Shown here piece by piece: positions 36,549 through 47,622 of a DNA stretch of 64,000 nt (the first letter of the stretch is position 1; the number at the start of each line of letters is the position of its first letter). The position numbers and the translations under genes were made by a program. The stretch is taken from the NCBI GenBank assembly GCA_025786725.1, contig JAHLTZ010000004.1, forward strand, positions 744,001-808,000. The letters are read 5' to 3'. The notes below the pieces were generated by a model that worked only from the letters and a program-made list of their open reading frames with translations, did no database searches and had not been told where the DNA came from. The DNA comes from Syncephalis fuscata (Eukaryota > Zoopagomycota > Zoopagomycetes > Zoopagales > Piptocephalidaceae).

Positions 36549-37684
36549 TTAAACTGCTTGCGTAGCTCTGCCATTATCAGACACTCGTCCAAGTGCGTTA
36601 ACATTATTGAGTACGCGTACACCCGATGCGTCGACGTTAATAAGAGAGCTTCCATTATTATTATTGGTACCATTGTCACCAAGATTGTTGCCACCAGGAT
36701 TATTGCCATTGCCATTATTATTGCCACCAGGATTATTGCCATTATTGCCATTATTGCCATTTTGTCCATTTGTCCATTTGTATTTTGTGACAATTGACCA
36801 CTAGACACGCTTCCCAAAGCATTTACATTGTTCAATAGTCGAATTCCCTCAGCATTGATATTAATTAAACCGCTGCCATTATTTGTAGATCCAGGATTAT
36901 TATTACCATTATTTCCGCCACCGTTGTTGTTTAATCCATCAGGATTGCCGCCATTTGTGTTTTGTGATAGCTGACCATTGGATACACTACCAAGAGCATT
37001 TACATTATTGAGAAGACGAATCCCTTCACCATTAATATTGATTAAACCATTATTGCCGTTGCCGTTCCCATTGCCTCCATTGCCGCCAGAATTATTGCCA
37101 TTGCCGCCAGGATTATTGCCATTGCCGCCAGGATTATTGCCATTGCCGCCAGGATTATTGCCATTGCCACCAGGATTATTGCCATTGCCGCCAGGATTAT
37201 TGCCATTGCCGCCAGGATTATTGCCATTGCCGCCAGGATTATTGCCATTGCCGCCAGGATTATTGCCATTGCCGCCAGGATTATTGCCATTGCCACCAGG
37301 ATTATTGCCATTGCCACCAGGATTATTGCCATTGCCGCCAGGATTATTGCCATTGCCGCCAGGATTATTGCCATTGCCGCCAGGATTATTGCCATTGCCA
37401 CCAGGATTATTGCCATTGCCACCAGGATTATTGCCATTGCCACCAGGATTATTGCCATTGCCACCAGGATTGTTTATACCTCCTGGTATACCAGTGTCTG
37501 GATTGTTTGGAATAATTGGAACGCCTGGTGTAGGTACACCCCAAATGGGTGGACCACCATGAACAAATCCATTGGAAGAACCTGGGTGATTTCTTAAATA
37601 ATGGCGATATTTTTGTGGTGCTGCATCGCTTAAATAAGTTAAAAGTATGGCCGCCACAACCAGTTGAGTTAAAAAAGACTTCAT
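36549..37684 (-). CDS. Secreted Asn-Pro-Gly-Gly repeat protein with three LLNNVNALG-type motifs
   Basis: Start ATG 37684 gives a signal peptide (MKSFLTQLVVAAILLTYLSD, cleavage near DAA). A basic KYRHYLRN segment and a Pro/Gly linker follow, then about 18 heptads NNPGGNG (37467-37090). After that come copies of the motif LININxEGIRLLNNVNALGS: the first at about 37050-36970, the second at about 36870-36790, and a third in another frame (SLINVDASGVRVLNNVNALG) at about 36650-36590, ending at TAA 36549-36551. The frame change is explained by an eight-base duplication (TGGACAAA repeated) at about 36765-36780; without it the Asn/Gly linker and third motif are in frame. I recognise no family. The NVNAL motif recalls short amphipathic repeats of surface-active proteins, but that is only a resemblance. 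A cell-wall or extracellular location is inferred. Confidence 0.75.
37087..37467 (-). repeat. 21-bp tandem repeat, about 18 units, coding NNPGGNG
   Basis: Plus-strand unit CCATTGCCGCCAGGATTATTG, with a PuC/PuT alternation (GCCGCC versus GCCACC) as the main variant. The variants are clustered in blocks, which suggests recent unit duplication. Confidence 0.95.
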
Positions 37685-38812
37685 GGTAACTTCTAGCGGT
37701 AGATTGGACTTGAAATTAAACAAGCTGAAGCACAATAGCAAGGATATCTAATGATCAAGTACAAGCAAAAAAGTAGTGATGTAATGCTACTACATGGTTG
37801 TTGTATTTTATATTTTATATTGAACGCCAACTAGCATTAGATGTGCTGTTTTGCAAGTTATAGAAACTCCCGAAACACAAAACATCTGCCCAAGCAAAGA
37901 TTATTCTCCTTTATCTGCGTCGACGATCTTTGGCGGTCATTCGGCACTGCTACCTCAATGTTGATTGCCATAAGGCGTATTCAAACTGACCGTAGATCCA
38001 TGCGTGAGGTGGCTCAAGTATGCTTGCTGCAACTGACACAGCAGTTGCAATTGTATTTGGTCAAATTTATAGATTGTTTTGAGGTCTGATCAGCCGCATT
38101 CAATTACAAATTGGACATTTAATTACAAATAAAATAAAATATCAGCCGTGCATATTAAGCAGCTTATTTAAGTTAAAGCAAATTATATAATTTAACAATG
38201 TTCTCTTAAAACAGCTCTGTGATTGACAAGATGCATTGCAACTCTATATTCGAACATCAGTAAAAATATAATTTTTTATTAGTTTATTATCACTGGTTTA
38301 TGATTAAAGCTACTTTTAAAAAACCAGTTGTTATTTTTTACGTCAAGTAACTATAGCATTTTAATGAATTAAATAACAATTTTAAAGCATATAAATGTGC
38401 GTAAAATAAAAATATTAAAATTTACTTTTTAATGTTAAATTCTTTTGAATAGTTATTTTTCAATATAGATAAAGAGTAATGCTGGAAACATTATACAAAG
38501 TATTTATTTATGGTGCATAACCGTGGAATGGACAGATATTCGTATTACTAAGTATGGTAATACTAATATTTTAAATAATTTAATCACACTTTTACAAGTT
38601 ATTAATGCACTGCAATAATTTGCGGATTACATCGTAATTTATTCTGATGTAAGCATTTTAATGCTGGTTTCAAAAACCGAATTATGCTGCGAAAAACCCG
38701 GTAGTAATTAGGTGACCGAATTTAATTAGAAGGGTACAATTTGCAGAAATAGTTGCACGGATTAACAGCGTGGCTGATGTTGGACAGTATTTATACGTTG
38801 GACAAACGGGAT
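37685..38812. other. AT-rich intergenic region
   Basis: No gene accepted. A TATA-rich stretch at 37806-37822 (minus strand TATAAAATATAAAAT) lies about 125 bp before the ATG at 37684. The 82-codon plus-strand ORF at 37841-38089 lacks a signal peptide or domain. From 38100 onward the DNA is very AT-rich. Confidence 0.45.
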
Positions 38813-40620
38813 TTAAAGGTCGACAGCAGCGTTGATGTCAAGGTCGATGAGATTACCTTCTTTTTCGTGCTTGGGCTTATCCTTGTCACCACCGCCATAC
38901 TTGCCACCGGTGCTTGGTTTGTCACCGCCACCATACTTGCCGCCGGTGCTTGGCTTGTCACCACCGCCTGGAGCACCAGTGGGGCATGGAGCCTTGTGCT
39001 CAGTGTCTGGCTTGTTACCGCCGGATGGAGTGCTACCATAAGCTGGCTTGTGGTCAGTGTCTGGCTTGTGACCGCCGGAGGAGTGCTACCGTAAGCTGGC
39101 TTGTGGTCACCGCCGGATGGAGTGCTACCGTAAGCTGGCTTGTGTCAGTGTCTGGCTTGTTACCGCCGGATGGAGTGCTACCATAAGCTGGCTTGTGGTC
39201 AGTGTCTGGCTTGTTACCGCCGGATGGAGTGCTACCGTAAGCTGGCTTGTGATCAGTGTCTGGCTTGTTACCGCCGGATGGAGTGCTACCATAAGCTGGC
39301 TTGTGATCAGTGTCTGGCTTGTTACCGCCGGATGGAGTGCTACCATAAGCTGGCTTGTGGTCAGTGTCTGGCTTGTTACCGCCAGTGGTTGGGCATGGTG
39401 CCTTTTGCTCGGTATCTGGCTTGTTACCACCGGATGGAGTGCTACCATAAGCTGGCTTGTGGTCAGTGTCTGGCTTGTTACCGCCGGATGGAGTGCTACC
39501 ATAAGCTGGCTTGTGGTCAGTGTCTGGCTTGTTACCGCCGGATGGAGTGCTACCGTAAGCTGGCTTGTGGTCAGTGTCTGGCTTGTTACCGCCGGATGGA
39601 GTGCTACCATAAGCTGGCTTGTGTTCAGTATCTGGCTTGTTACCGCCAGTGGTTGGGCATGGTGCCTTTTGCTCGGTATCTGGCTTGTTACCACCGGATG
39701 GAGCGCCACTGTAGGCAGTTGAAGGTGGAGCTACATTATAATGACGGCGATACTTCTTGTGGTGTTCGTTATCGCCACCTGGAGCTGGACCTGATGGTGG
39801 GCATGGAGCTTTGCCATTTGAGCTGTCTTCCTTGCCACCAGCGGGTGTGGGCGTGTAGGCTGGCTTGGTTGGTGGAGTGGTAGTCTCACCACCTGGAGCT
39901 GGACCTGATGGTGGGCATGGTGCCTTACCATTTGAGCTGTCTTCCTTGCCACCAGCGGGTGTGGATGTGTAGGCTGGCTTGGTTGGTGGAGTGGTAGTCT
40001 CACCAGCGGGTGTGGGCGTGTAGGCTGGCTTGGTTGGTGGAGTGGTAGTCTCGCCACCTGGAGCTGGACCTGATGGTGGGCATGGAGCCTTGCCATTTGA
40101 GCTGTCTTCCTTGCCACCAGCGGGTGTGGGCGTGTAGGCTGGCTTGGTTGGTGGAGTGGTAGTCTCACCACCTGGAGCTGGACCTGATGGTGGGCATGGT
40201 GCCTTACCATTTGAGCTGTCTTCCTTGCCACCAGCGGGTGTGGATGTGTAGGCTGGCTTGGTTGGTGGAGTGGTAGTCTCACCAGCAGGTGTGGGCGTGT
40301 AGGCTGGCATGGTTGGTGGAGTGGTAGTCTCACCGCCTGGAGCTGGGCCTGCTGGTGGGCATGGTGCCTTACCATTTGAGCTGTCTTCCTTGCCACCATA
40401 ACTGGCAGGTGGAGTTGCATAGTTATTAGTTCCAGCTGGAGCAGTTGTTTCTATGTAATACAAAAATAAAAATGGTAAGTTATCTATTATCAAATCTAAC
40501 ATTGAAATCGACCATCGATCTCTAGTCATTGTGCGGCTACTTACGATAGTGGGGCATAGCCGAGCTGACGCTCAAGGCGGCCAAAAGGAAAAGAGTTGAG
40601 GCAATAACACTGGACTTCAT
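38813..40620 (-). CDS. Secreted Pro/Thr/Gly-rich protein with two tandem-repeat blocks
   Basis: Exon 1 from ATG 40620 encodes a signal peptide (MKSSVIASTLFLLAALSVSS) and AMPHY; the donor GTAAGT follows and exon 2 starts at about 40452 (TTAPAGTNNYATPP). Block 1 (about 40400-39760) repeats a Pro-rich 38-residue unit with GGKEDSSNGKAPCPPSGPAP and GGETTTPPTKPAYTPTPA. A KKYRRHYN segment follows. Block 2 (about 39710-39000) repeats an 18-residue unit KPAYGSTPSGGNKPDTDH. The end is GGDKPSTGGKYGG repeats and EGNLIDLDINAAVDL, stop 38813-38815. One base is missing at about 39145 and another at about 39079, and together they put the true C-terminus two frames away. The Thr/Pro richness suggests O-glycosylation and a wall or extracellular-matrix role; I know no named family. 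Each repeat unit of block 1 has one cysteine. Confidence 0.75.
39000..39715 (-). repeat. 54-bp tandem repeat in the secreted-protein gene
   Basis: More than ten units of GTGCTACC(A/G)TAAGCTGGC plus GTCAGTGTCTGGCTTGTTAC on the plus strand. Two units (39361-39415 and 39641-39700) are replaced by a variant encoding EQKAPCPTTGG. Near 39060-39150 units are shortened by 15 bases and by single bases. Confidence 0.9.
39755..40400 (-). repeat. Roughly 114-bp tandem repeat, Pro/Thr-rich unit
   Basis: About five units; two carry an inserted extra PAYTSTP/ETTTPP half unit. Units are almost identical at DNA level, for example GTGGGCATGG and GAGCTGTCTTCCTTGCCACC recur exactly. Confidence 0.9.
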
Positions 40621-42099
40621 CTTGTTTAATCTAGCGATTCAGTTACAGTATAGACAATTAAGTCACTAAGTTTAACTAGGGGGTAAGTAATAACTAAGTT
40701 TGTATATTTACTAGGAAGAAATAGTAGGAGAATAGAGTATGAAGTACAGGGCAAAAGATGGTGCATGTCGGGCTGCACTTATATATTGTAAAATCGATAA
40801 CCGGTAGCAAATGGATAGGTGGTGAGCAACGACATGCACACAGACATATTACGCAGGCGCTGCTGCAATCATCATCAGCAGCATCATCGTCAATAGCACG
40901 GCTACTAGAATTACAGCATTTTGGAAACCAGAATCCAATGAATATTCTTGATGTATTGACGGCCAGTCATGCGGTCAGCAATTCCTCCAATACGAGCTCG
41001 CTAAAGGTATACCATGGAAGGTGAAAACAAGTCACAGGCATGCTGATGAATAGTCCACTGCGGTAATTCTCGTTCTAGCGCCTACGCACTACAGCGGGTC
41101 ATCCACACGCGGCCGATACCTGTACAGCGGCAATGGACGAATGCGGGGAGAGCAAAGACATCTCATGCATAAGTGATGGATGGTGGTACAGCAGCAGCAG
41201 CAACCGCGTGGCCACCATTACACGAATGAAATACCTCCAGAGAAGGCCATTTCAAACAATGATTGGTACTTGTTGCTGAGTCCAATCAAAGGTATTGTGC
41301 AACATCAATTTATAGAGATGCTTCACAAAGGAAAATCCCGACTGACATAGCCTATACGTACACGCGCACATGTATACACACATACACACATACATTTCTA
41401 TGCTATAATGCTCCTTCCTTTATTACCTTTTATACGTACACACACAAATAAACGCACACAGCTATACGCAATTTGCGTGCAGACACAAAGAAAATAGATT
41501 CAATGAGTTATCCCAATGAGTAACAATAAACACGCACTATGCTCCAAAATAAGCAAAGATTGGTGATTCGATAACAAGGGCAGATGAATAGATAGACAGA
41601 TAGAGAGAATCAGTGCATCATGCTGTGACTATTGGACTCAACAAGTATATTTGATGCTAATTGGCAAATATGGTAATTTCTACATTTTCAAGTCGTTAAC
41701 CATCATGGCCACGTGAAGCTCAAAATATAATGGATTTTATTGATGCATTGTTGGCAATTACAAACATGTAAGTTGGCAGTCGTCATTTTTGTGGATGTTG
41801 TCGGTGCTGCTGTTGTTGCAGCCGCCACTATTGCTGTGGCTGCCAATTGTACTACCGCCTCTACTACTACTACTAATACTACTAATACTACTATCCCACC
41901 AATACTCATGCCGTCGTCATGTTCGCTGTAACTTTATACCTGTTATCGACAATATAAACACAAGCGACAATGCCAATAACAGTATCAGATTTAGCTTTTA
42001 GGAGCAAGATAGTCAGTTTCTTTTTATTTAACCAATAAATAACATTTGTGATATTTTATTACAGTTATAGGATAACTAAGTGTAATTTGCTTTGATTTG
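40621..42099. other. Intergenic region upstream of the Pro/Thr-rich gene
   Basis: No gene accepted. A minus-strand TATA box (TATATAAG) at about 40778-40785 lies about 160 bp before the ATG at 40620. The region holds CA-rich microsatellite stretches (41365-41400, 41430-41460) and a triplet-rich stretch at about 41850-41895 (ACTACT). ORFs here follow these simple sequences. Confidence 0.45.
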
Positions 42100-44861
42100 C
42101 TAATCTTGTAAACCAAAGGCACCCACTCGTCGCATGCCCACCGCGCCTCCTTCACGAATTTGCTCGTCCTCTAGCAAGTCACCCATACAATGCCAAGGGT
42201 CACGAGCACCGCCCCATCGTAATATGTCGTTACGCAATCGTTCACCCGCCACTCGACTTAATGGATCCGCGGCAAACCATTGTCGCCAGGTTTGACCGGC
42301 CAACGAGCGACCAAGTAAATAGGCATAATAGCCGGCACCATAGCTGATAAGATGGGTAAAGTCCATCTGCCAGCGAGCACCAGGTACATGCGCAAATAAA
42401 CTGTAGAGTGAATTGTTTTCAGCTTCAGCAAGTAAACGGTCAGATAGCTGGTCGCTAGGCGTTGACTTCCATCTTACGCCGTGATATAATTGATCAACAA
42501 ATGCCAATAGTATTTGATGATGTCTATCTAGCGCAGCCAAATAGGTACGTTGGTCGAGTTGGCGCTGCAGCACACTTGTAGGCAAATGCTCGCCTGTTTG
42601 GTAGTGGCGTGCAAAAAGCCTCAACACACGCGGGTCCGATGCAAATTGTTCAAATAAAATAGAGGGAAATTCGACAAAATCAGTAGCACATCGTGTACCT
42701 AATACAACATAATACAGCATAATGATATTAAATCGTTATTAGTGTATATATTAATATTTTTAATCTATTAATCTATATACTCAACTTACCTGCTACGTTA
42801 TGGAATTCGGTCTGTCCTAGCATAGCTATAACGATTAAGGTCGTTAATTAAATACAAATACTTTAATATACACTTACAATGAACTGCATGTCCCATTTCA
42901 TGAAATAGCGTTTCTAATTCATAAAGCGATAATCCAACCGATTCTCGCGCAAATCCACACACCAAGACTACAACAGGTAATTGACGCATTTGATCACCGC
43001 GTTGTATTGTCGTCTCGGCCGACGTTGGAATGGTTCTTAGCTCATCCGGCCATATACGACGTGCACATTGAACGGTATAGTGTGCAGCACCACTTGGCTT
43101 GCCCGGCCGATCAGCCAAGTCACAGTAAATGGTGCCAATTCGTCCCTGTACATCGTCAATAACTGCTAGTTTACGCACACTAGAATGCCATAATTCGCCT
43201 GATGCTGTGGCGGCCGGTTCTAAACGTATGCCATACAAGTTATTTAAAAGACGTGAGATCCCTTGTATGCATCGACCAATGGATGTATATGCCTGAAACG
43301 AAGCGGTTGCCGATTCAGTAGATACATTATAGTAACTATTACTATTACTGTCGGCAGAATGGCTTTTTGATAAATTTTCTTCTTGTTGTAGTTTTTGTCG
43401 TGCATACTGTTGTCTAACACGATAAGCATAAAAGTCGCGATCCCATGCATTTAATTCTGTAGAATTATGTCCAAGAAATTGCTGCTTTTCTTGTCTAAGT
43501 AGCTGTAAGTCTCTCTGTGCTTGAGGTAGATGCTGTAATGCTAATCCATCAAGAAATGATCGTACACTTTCTACATATCCATACTAGCTAGTTAGTAATA
43601 AATTAAAGTTAACAAGCAATAAGTTACCTGAAGAGCTGGCCATTTTACCGTCAAGTGACATATCAGCAAAGCTATTCCATCCAACAAGTTTGGCCAAAGC
43701 TGCTCGATGCAATAATAGCTCGTCAAGCACTTTTACCTGATCCGTTTGAATAGTATGCATTGCACGATACATCTTTTCGCGAACTGATTCGTCTTGGTAA
43801 AATCGTAGTACCGTACGTGCCGACACATCGCTAGTCGGTAACCGGACTTTATCGCCGTGACGAGTTGCTCCTCTTACAGGTGTATCACAATAACGTGTAA
43901 AATTCGACTGGTCTACCTGAATATACGGAATAGTCACTGTTTTTGTGTCATCGCGATTTATAAATTGACGTGATAAGGCAAGAATCTCATCTGATAAAGC
44001 AACAAATTGACGTCGATGTGTAGACGGTAAATGAATACCTGATCGTTCAAAATCACGTAAAAATAGCTGGGCTACTCGACGTTCTTCCTCGCCTAGTTTA
44101 TTGGCCACATCACGATTGGTTAATAATCGGCGTAGTGTCTAATAAAGCATATAGATAAATATCAATATATACATCAATCCAAAGTTACGTCTGTTCGTTA
44201 TTTGTCATTTAATAAAATGGTACATTATTTAAATTACCTCATAAAGGCCAGTATCAGTATTAAGTGTATTCATAAACGAAAAAAGTCGTTCATAGGCTCT
44301 ATGAGCTTCTTCAACGTATCGACGGTCTGGATGAACATGTCGAACAAACTCAGCAAGATCTAAGACGCTACAAAGCGCGTCTGATAGTTCGTCAAGTCGG
44401 CGTACTGCGTCTTTTAATGCCACATCTGTATCAGCCGATCGAATGATCGCTACAAGTCGACGCGAACGTGCTAAGCTTTCCTCGGTTAGCTGTCGAAAAC
44501 CATCAGGTGTAGCAAGTCGATCATCGCCAAATAAACCAGTGCTTAGAAAGCCGGTCACATTCGATGAAGTGGCGTTAGCAGTTGGCTCGCAATCAAACAG
44601 CTCCCGTAGATCATGATCCAATTCCAGCTCTACTGAAGATCTACCTGTATTAGATAGTGACTTTAGTGCTATTTTTTCTGAAGAAGTAGAAGGGGTTGGT
44701 GTGGAATGCGTAGTCTTTGTAGAGTGTGTTCGTGTATTAAAATGCTTTGTTTTAAAGGGAATCCGCGTCAATAATAAAAACCATGGCCTTATTGCTACTG
44801 TGTGGGATCGTAAAAAGCACGACTTTGTCGGCCTATTAAGCCGTAAAAACAGCAGCGACAT
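42100..44861 (-). CDS. OCT1: Mitochondrial intermediate peptidase (M3 metallopeptidase)
   Basis: Oct1/MIPEP removes an octapeptide from imported proteins in the mitochondrial matrix after the first presequence cut. ATG 44861 gives an Arg/Lys/Ser-rich, acid-free leader (MSLLFLRLNRPTKSCFLRSH) typical of matrix targeting. The N-terminal helical half includes LFDCEPTAN, GLFGDDRL and the conserved GRSSVELELDHDLRELFD region. The zinc site HEMGHAVHC is at about 42910-42890, with the surrounding ETLFHEMGHA, and the later FHNVAGTRCATDFVEFPS motif is characteristic of M3/MIP. The end is at RRVGAFGLQD. Introns occur near 44226-44140, 43630-43575, 42880-42825 and 42790-42690. Length (about 780 residues) fits. 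The downstream neighbour is unrelated. Confidence 0.93.
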
Positions 44862-45060
44862 GTCAATGACGCTTGCAATTAAAAAGAATAAAACAAGTAC
44901 AAATAAAAATGTAATAAAAATAATTATAACAAATTTCGCTTTAAAGACTCAAAATAGGGGTGCAAGGTAAAATTCAAGCACTCTAAGTCGCACTGTTATG
45001 CACAACATAGTTATATTACTTACTATTAAATGTTATTAATAAATCGATTTAAATAAACAA
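44862..45060. other. Short intergenic region
   Basis: AT-rich sequence upstream of OCT1; nothing recognised except the edge of the element fragment beginning near 45010. Confidence 0.4.
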
Positions 45061-45320
45061 TGTAACATACCATTTAATTTCTTTGAAATATCTGAGGTCG
45101 ATCATTGTTGTTTTTGGCTATATGTAGAAAAACTGATCGAATATTAATAGAAGCCATATGATTGCGATTCCATGTCATTCCACGTTTGTTGTTATTGCAT
45201 CTATGTACAGCATGGATTATTGCATCTAAATGATCTTTTCTATTTTCTAATATTCTACTGTTGCATTTTGGGCATATTTTTGATGTAAACTCAAGATTAA
45301 TATAATTATTAAACATCTTT
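45040..45320 (-). mobile_element. Degraded element copy 3 with Fanzor/TnpB-like zinc-ribbon tail
   Basis: The minus-strand ORF 45316-45074 (80 residues, starts ATG) encodes ICPKCNSRILENRKDHLDA, then HRCNNNKRG, MTWNRNHMASINI and an end RPQIFQRN. It is closely related to copy 2 at 16.2 kb. The second knuckle has lost a cysteine (KRG instead of KCG) and the RuvC-type Asp is Asn. The RP-x-x-F ending is found in longer fungal members of this type, from memory. No upstream nuclease part is present. Confidence 0.6.
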
Positions 45321-45625
45321 GTTGAAATGGTTTACAATTATAAAAAAAATAAAAGAATTGCAATTATTAAATATGATTGTTACAATATACAAATGTGGCT
45401 CAAGTAAACAGAAACAAAATAGAAAAGAAATAGATCATATAACAGTTTGGTGTGCAGTATGACAAACAGGCAACAGAGTAATGTGGAACAACATGGAATC
45501 GCGATTATATGGCTTCTATTACTATTCAATCAATCTTTCTACACATGGCCAACAACAACAATAATAATTGGCCTTAAATGTTCCAAAGAAATCAAATAAC
45601 ATGTTACATTCTTTTGTTTAAATGT
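45316..45625 (+). mobile_element. Degraded element copy 4, head-to-head with copy 3
   Basis: From about 45480 the plus strand encodes GTTWNRDYMASITI, then FLHMANNN and a stop (TAA) at about 45578. It keeps the Asp of NRD that copies 2 and 3 have lost, but the zinc-knuckle part upstream is out of frame. The segment 45318-45600 matches 13165-12885 in inverted orientation. Copies 3 and 4 therefore diverge from a shared point at about 45316. Confidence 0.6.
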
Positions 45626-45884
45626 TTAAATAGCAGCTACTGATACAATGCTCTGTTATATTTAATTCTACTTTATGGAATGATAATGTTATTATATTAC
45701 ATTGATATTTATTGTGAATGATCATTTAAACACAATTAATCCAATCAACTCGTCAACTATTTAAATCGTTACAATTGATTGTGTAAAAAGATTTACTGCC
45801 CCTGGGGGATGAAAGTAAATATTGACCAATTACTGTTTATTCAATAAATCTTAAATAAATGGTTTATTCGTATAATAGAGAAGA

Positions 45885-47622
45885 TTAAACAGAAATGGTC
45901 TTAAAAATGTTAAAGCCGGATGCAGCTGTGCTTACAACACAACCAGGTATTTGTGGATGCCAGTGTAGTTCCTTAATATCCGATTGGCCTTGATGAATAA
46001 ACAATAGCTGAGGTGGCACTGGTACCGTAGTACCTTGTCCATCTGTGGCCATGGCCGCTTCTTCCTCAGGGTCGGGCTCCACCGATAGATCCCATAGTGT
46101 TAGTTGGTCATCAGCACCTGATACGGCAAGCACCGATTCTTCTTGCGGATTCCACTCAATTGACGTAATGGGTGCATGATGCCATTTAAAGCTAGCCACT
46201 GGAGCTGGTGCACCGTGGCCATTAGCGCTACCGGCTGCTGGAGATAGTGCACGCATATCCCACACGCTAAATATACCATCATCCGAACCAGATGCTAGTA
46301 AGTAGGAGACTTGTCGATTCCATGAAATTACATTAACATCGGCAGTATGCGCTTCAAATCCAATCGCTTCTTTTGTACGCTGGGCACGTGTATCCCAGAT
46401 GCGAATAGTGCGATCCGAAGAACACGAAGCAAATACCGTCTTTTCTGTAGGCGACCACTGTAAATCCTCCACAGAACCTTGATGACCTTGAAAGGCGACC
46501 GAATCAGTTTGAAAACCGGCATTATTTGCTGAAGTAGCAAAAATCTTGCCATGGCCATCGCCTGTTAATAGTCTTAGATTTTATTACAATTATCGACAAT
46601 GTTAATATACACGCACTATAACTATATTACTGACTTTACTAGCCACTTTTATAACTTACTTTCCTGCTACCGTAGTAGACCAGTCCATGGCATAACCTTC
46701 GGCAGTGTGACAGGCAACCGTATGAAGCGGACCGTTATTCTTTGGCGGTGCCACGCCCACTTGTGATAATGATGCCACCTGCGATTGAATATGCCAGATA
46801 TGAACCTTGCCTGTATCGGCCCAGGTTGCGGCCATTGCTTCTGGACCTTGCGGCATAACACGGACACGATTAACACCGCCATGATGTGGAATAGAACGAT
46901 GCTCTAAAATAGGATCCTCGTCTAAATCATCTTCCTCTTCTTCGTTATCTGTATCATCTAGTAGAAGTAAACATTAAATAATAGTAATTAATTAGCATAG
47001 ATGCATATAACTATTTTACTACATTATATTATTACCTTCATCGTCATGGCTTGTACGATGAAGTTGACTCATTTTCATGATCATCAACTCGTTATTCTTT
47101 GGCTTATCTGCTTGAGTACCTGCCACCAAATAGGTAGTATGCGGATATTTACTACGATCTTCACCCAAATTATCCTTAAAAATATCAAAGCTAAGACAAG
47201 GCCAGCGTACATTCATACTGTGCAGCATCTCGTAGGCCGAGTTATCGACCTCCAATACTTGGTCCTTTTCTAACTGTTGACCCGGCAAGTACACTCTAAC
47301 TTCCTGTTCCGTTTCATCCACCTCCATATCTATTAATTGATTGGTTTAATTAATTACCGTATATTAATTGCTACTGCTATTTACCATTATCATTCGCTTG
47401 GCCTTCGCCTTCTTCTTCTATAGCATCATGCTCAGTCTCTCCATCAATGATGTCCTCTCCGCTATCGGATTCCAACTCGTCCTCCCATACATCTTCAAAT
47501 TCGCCCATTTCCTCCAAATTGGATGGTAGCTGTTTGCCATTGGTCGAACGATCGTCAAGTACCCGCGACTTGGCCTGGCGTCCCTGCTCATCAGCAGTGG
47601 TAAATTCACGCTTTGTCGACAT
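45885..47622 (-). CDS. RRB1: WD-repeat ribosome assembly chaperone (Rrb1/GRWD1)
   Basis: Rrb1 binds newly made ribosomal protein L3 and carries it to the nucleolus for 60S assembly. The start is ATG 47622. The N-terminus is acidic (FEDVWEDELESDSGEDI), as in the family. Next come VYLPGQQLEKDQVLEVDNSA and WPCLSFDIFKDNLG with the conserved SxLAGTQA-like VAGTQADKPKNN. WD repeats follow, such as HTADVNVISWNRQVSYLLAS, ITSIEWNPQEESVLAVSGAD and DIKELHWHPQIPGCVVSTA. The end is FNIFKTISV at 45885. Introns lie at about 47390-47330, 47030-46960 and 46660-46560. Length (about 480 residues) fits. CAF-1 p48/RbAp48 is the nearest alternative, but the VYLPG and DKPKNN motifs favour Rrb1. Confidence 0.92.

Noticed and set aside
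36978-37562. Plus-strand ORF with LLPLPPG repeats
   Set aside because: It is the antisense frame of the NNPGGNG repeat and lacks a signal peptide.
37841-38089. 82-codon plus-strand ORF
   Set aside because: No domain or promoter; the size is compatible with chance.
38820-39730. Long plus-strand and minus-strand ORFs with WLVVSVWLVTAGW or HPAVTSQT repeats
   Set aside because: They are the other reading frames of the 54-bp repeat; the frame with signal peptide and sensible Pro/Gly/Thr repeats is the minus-strand gene.
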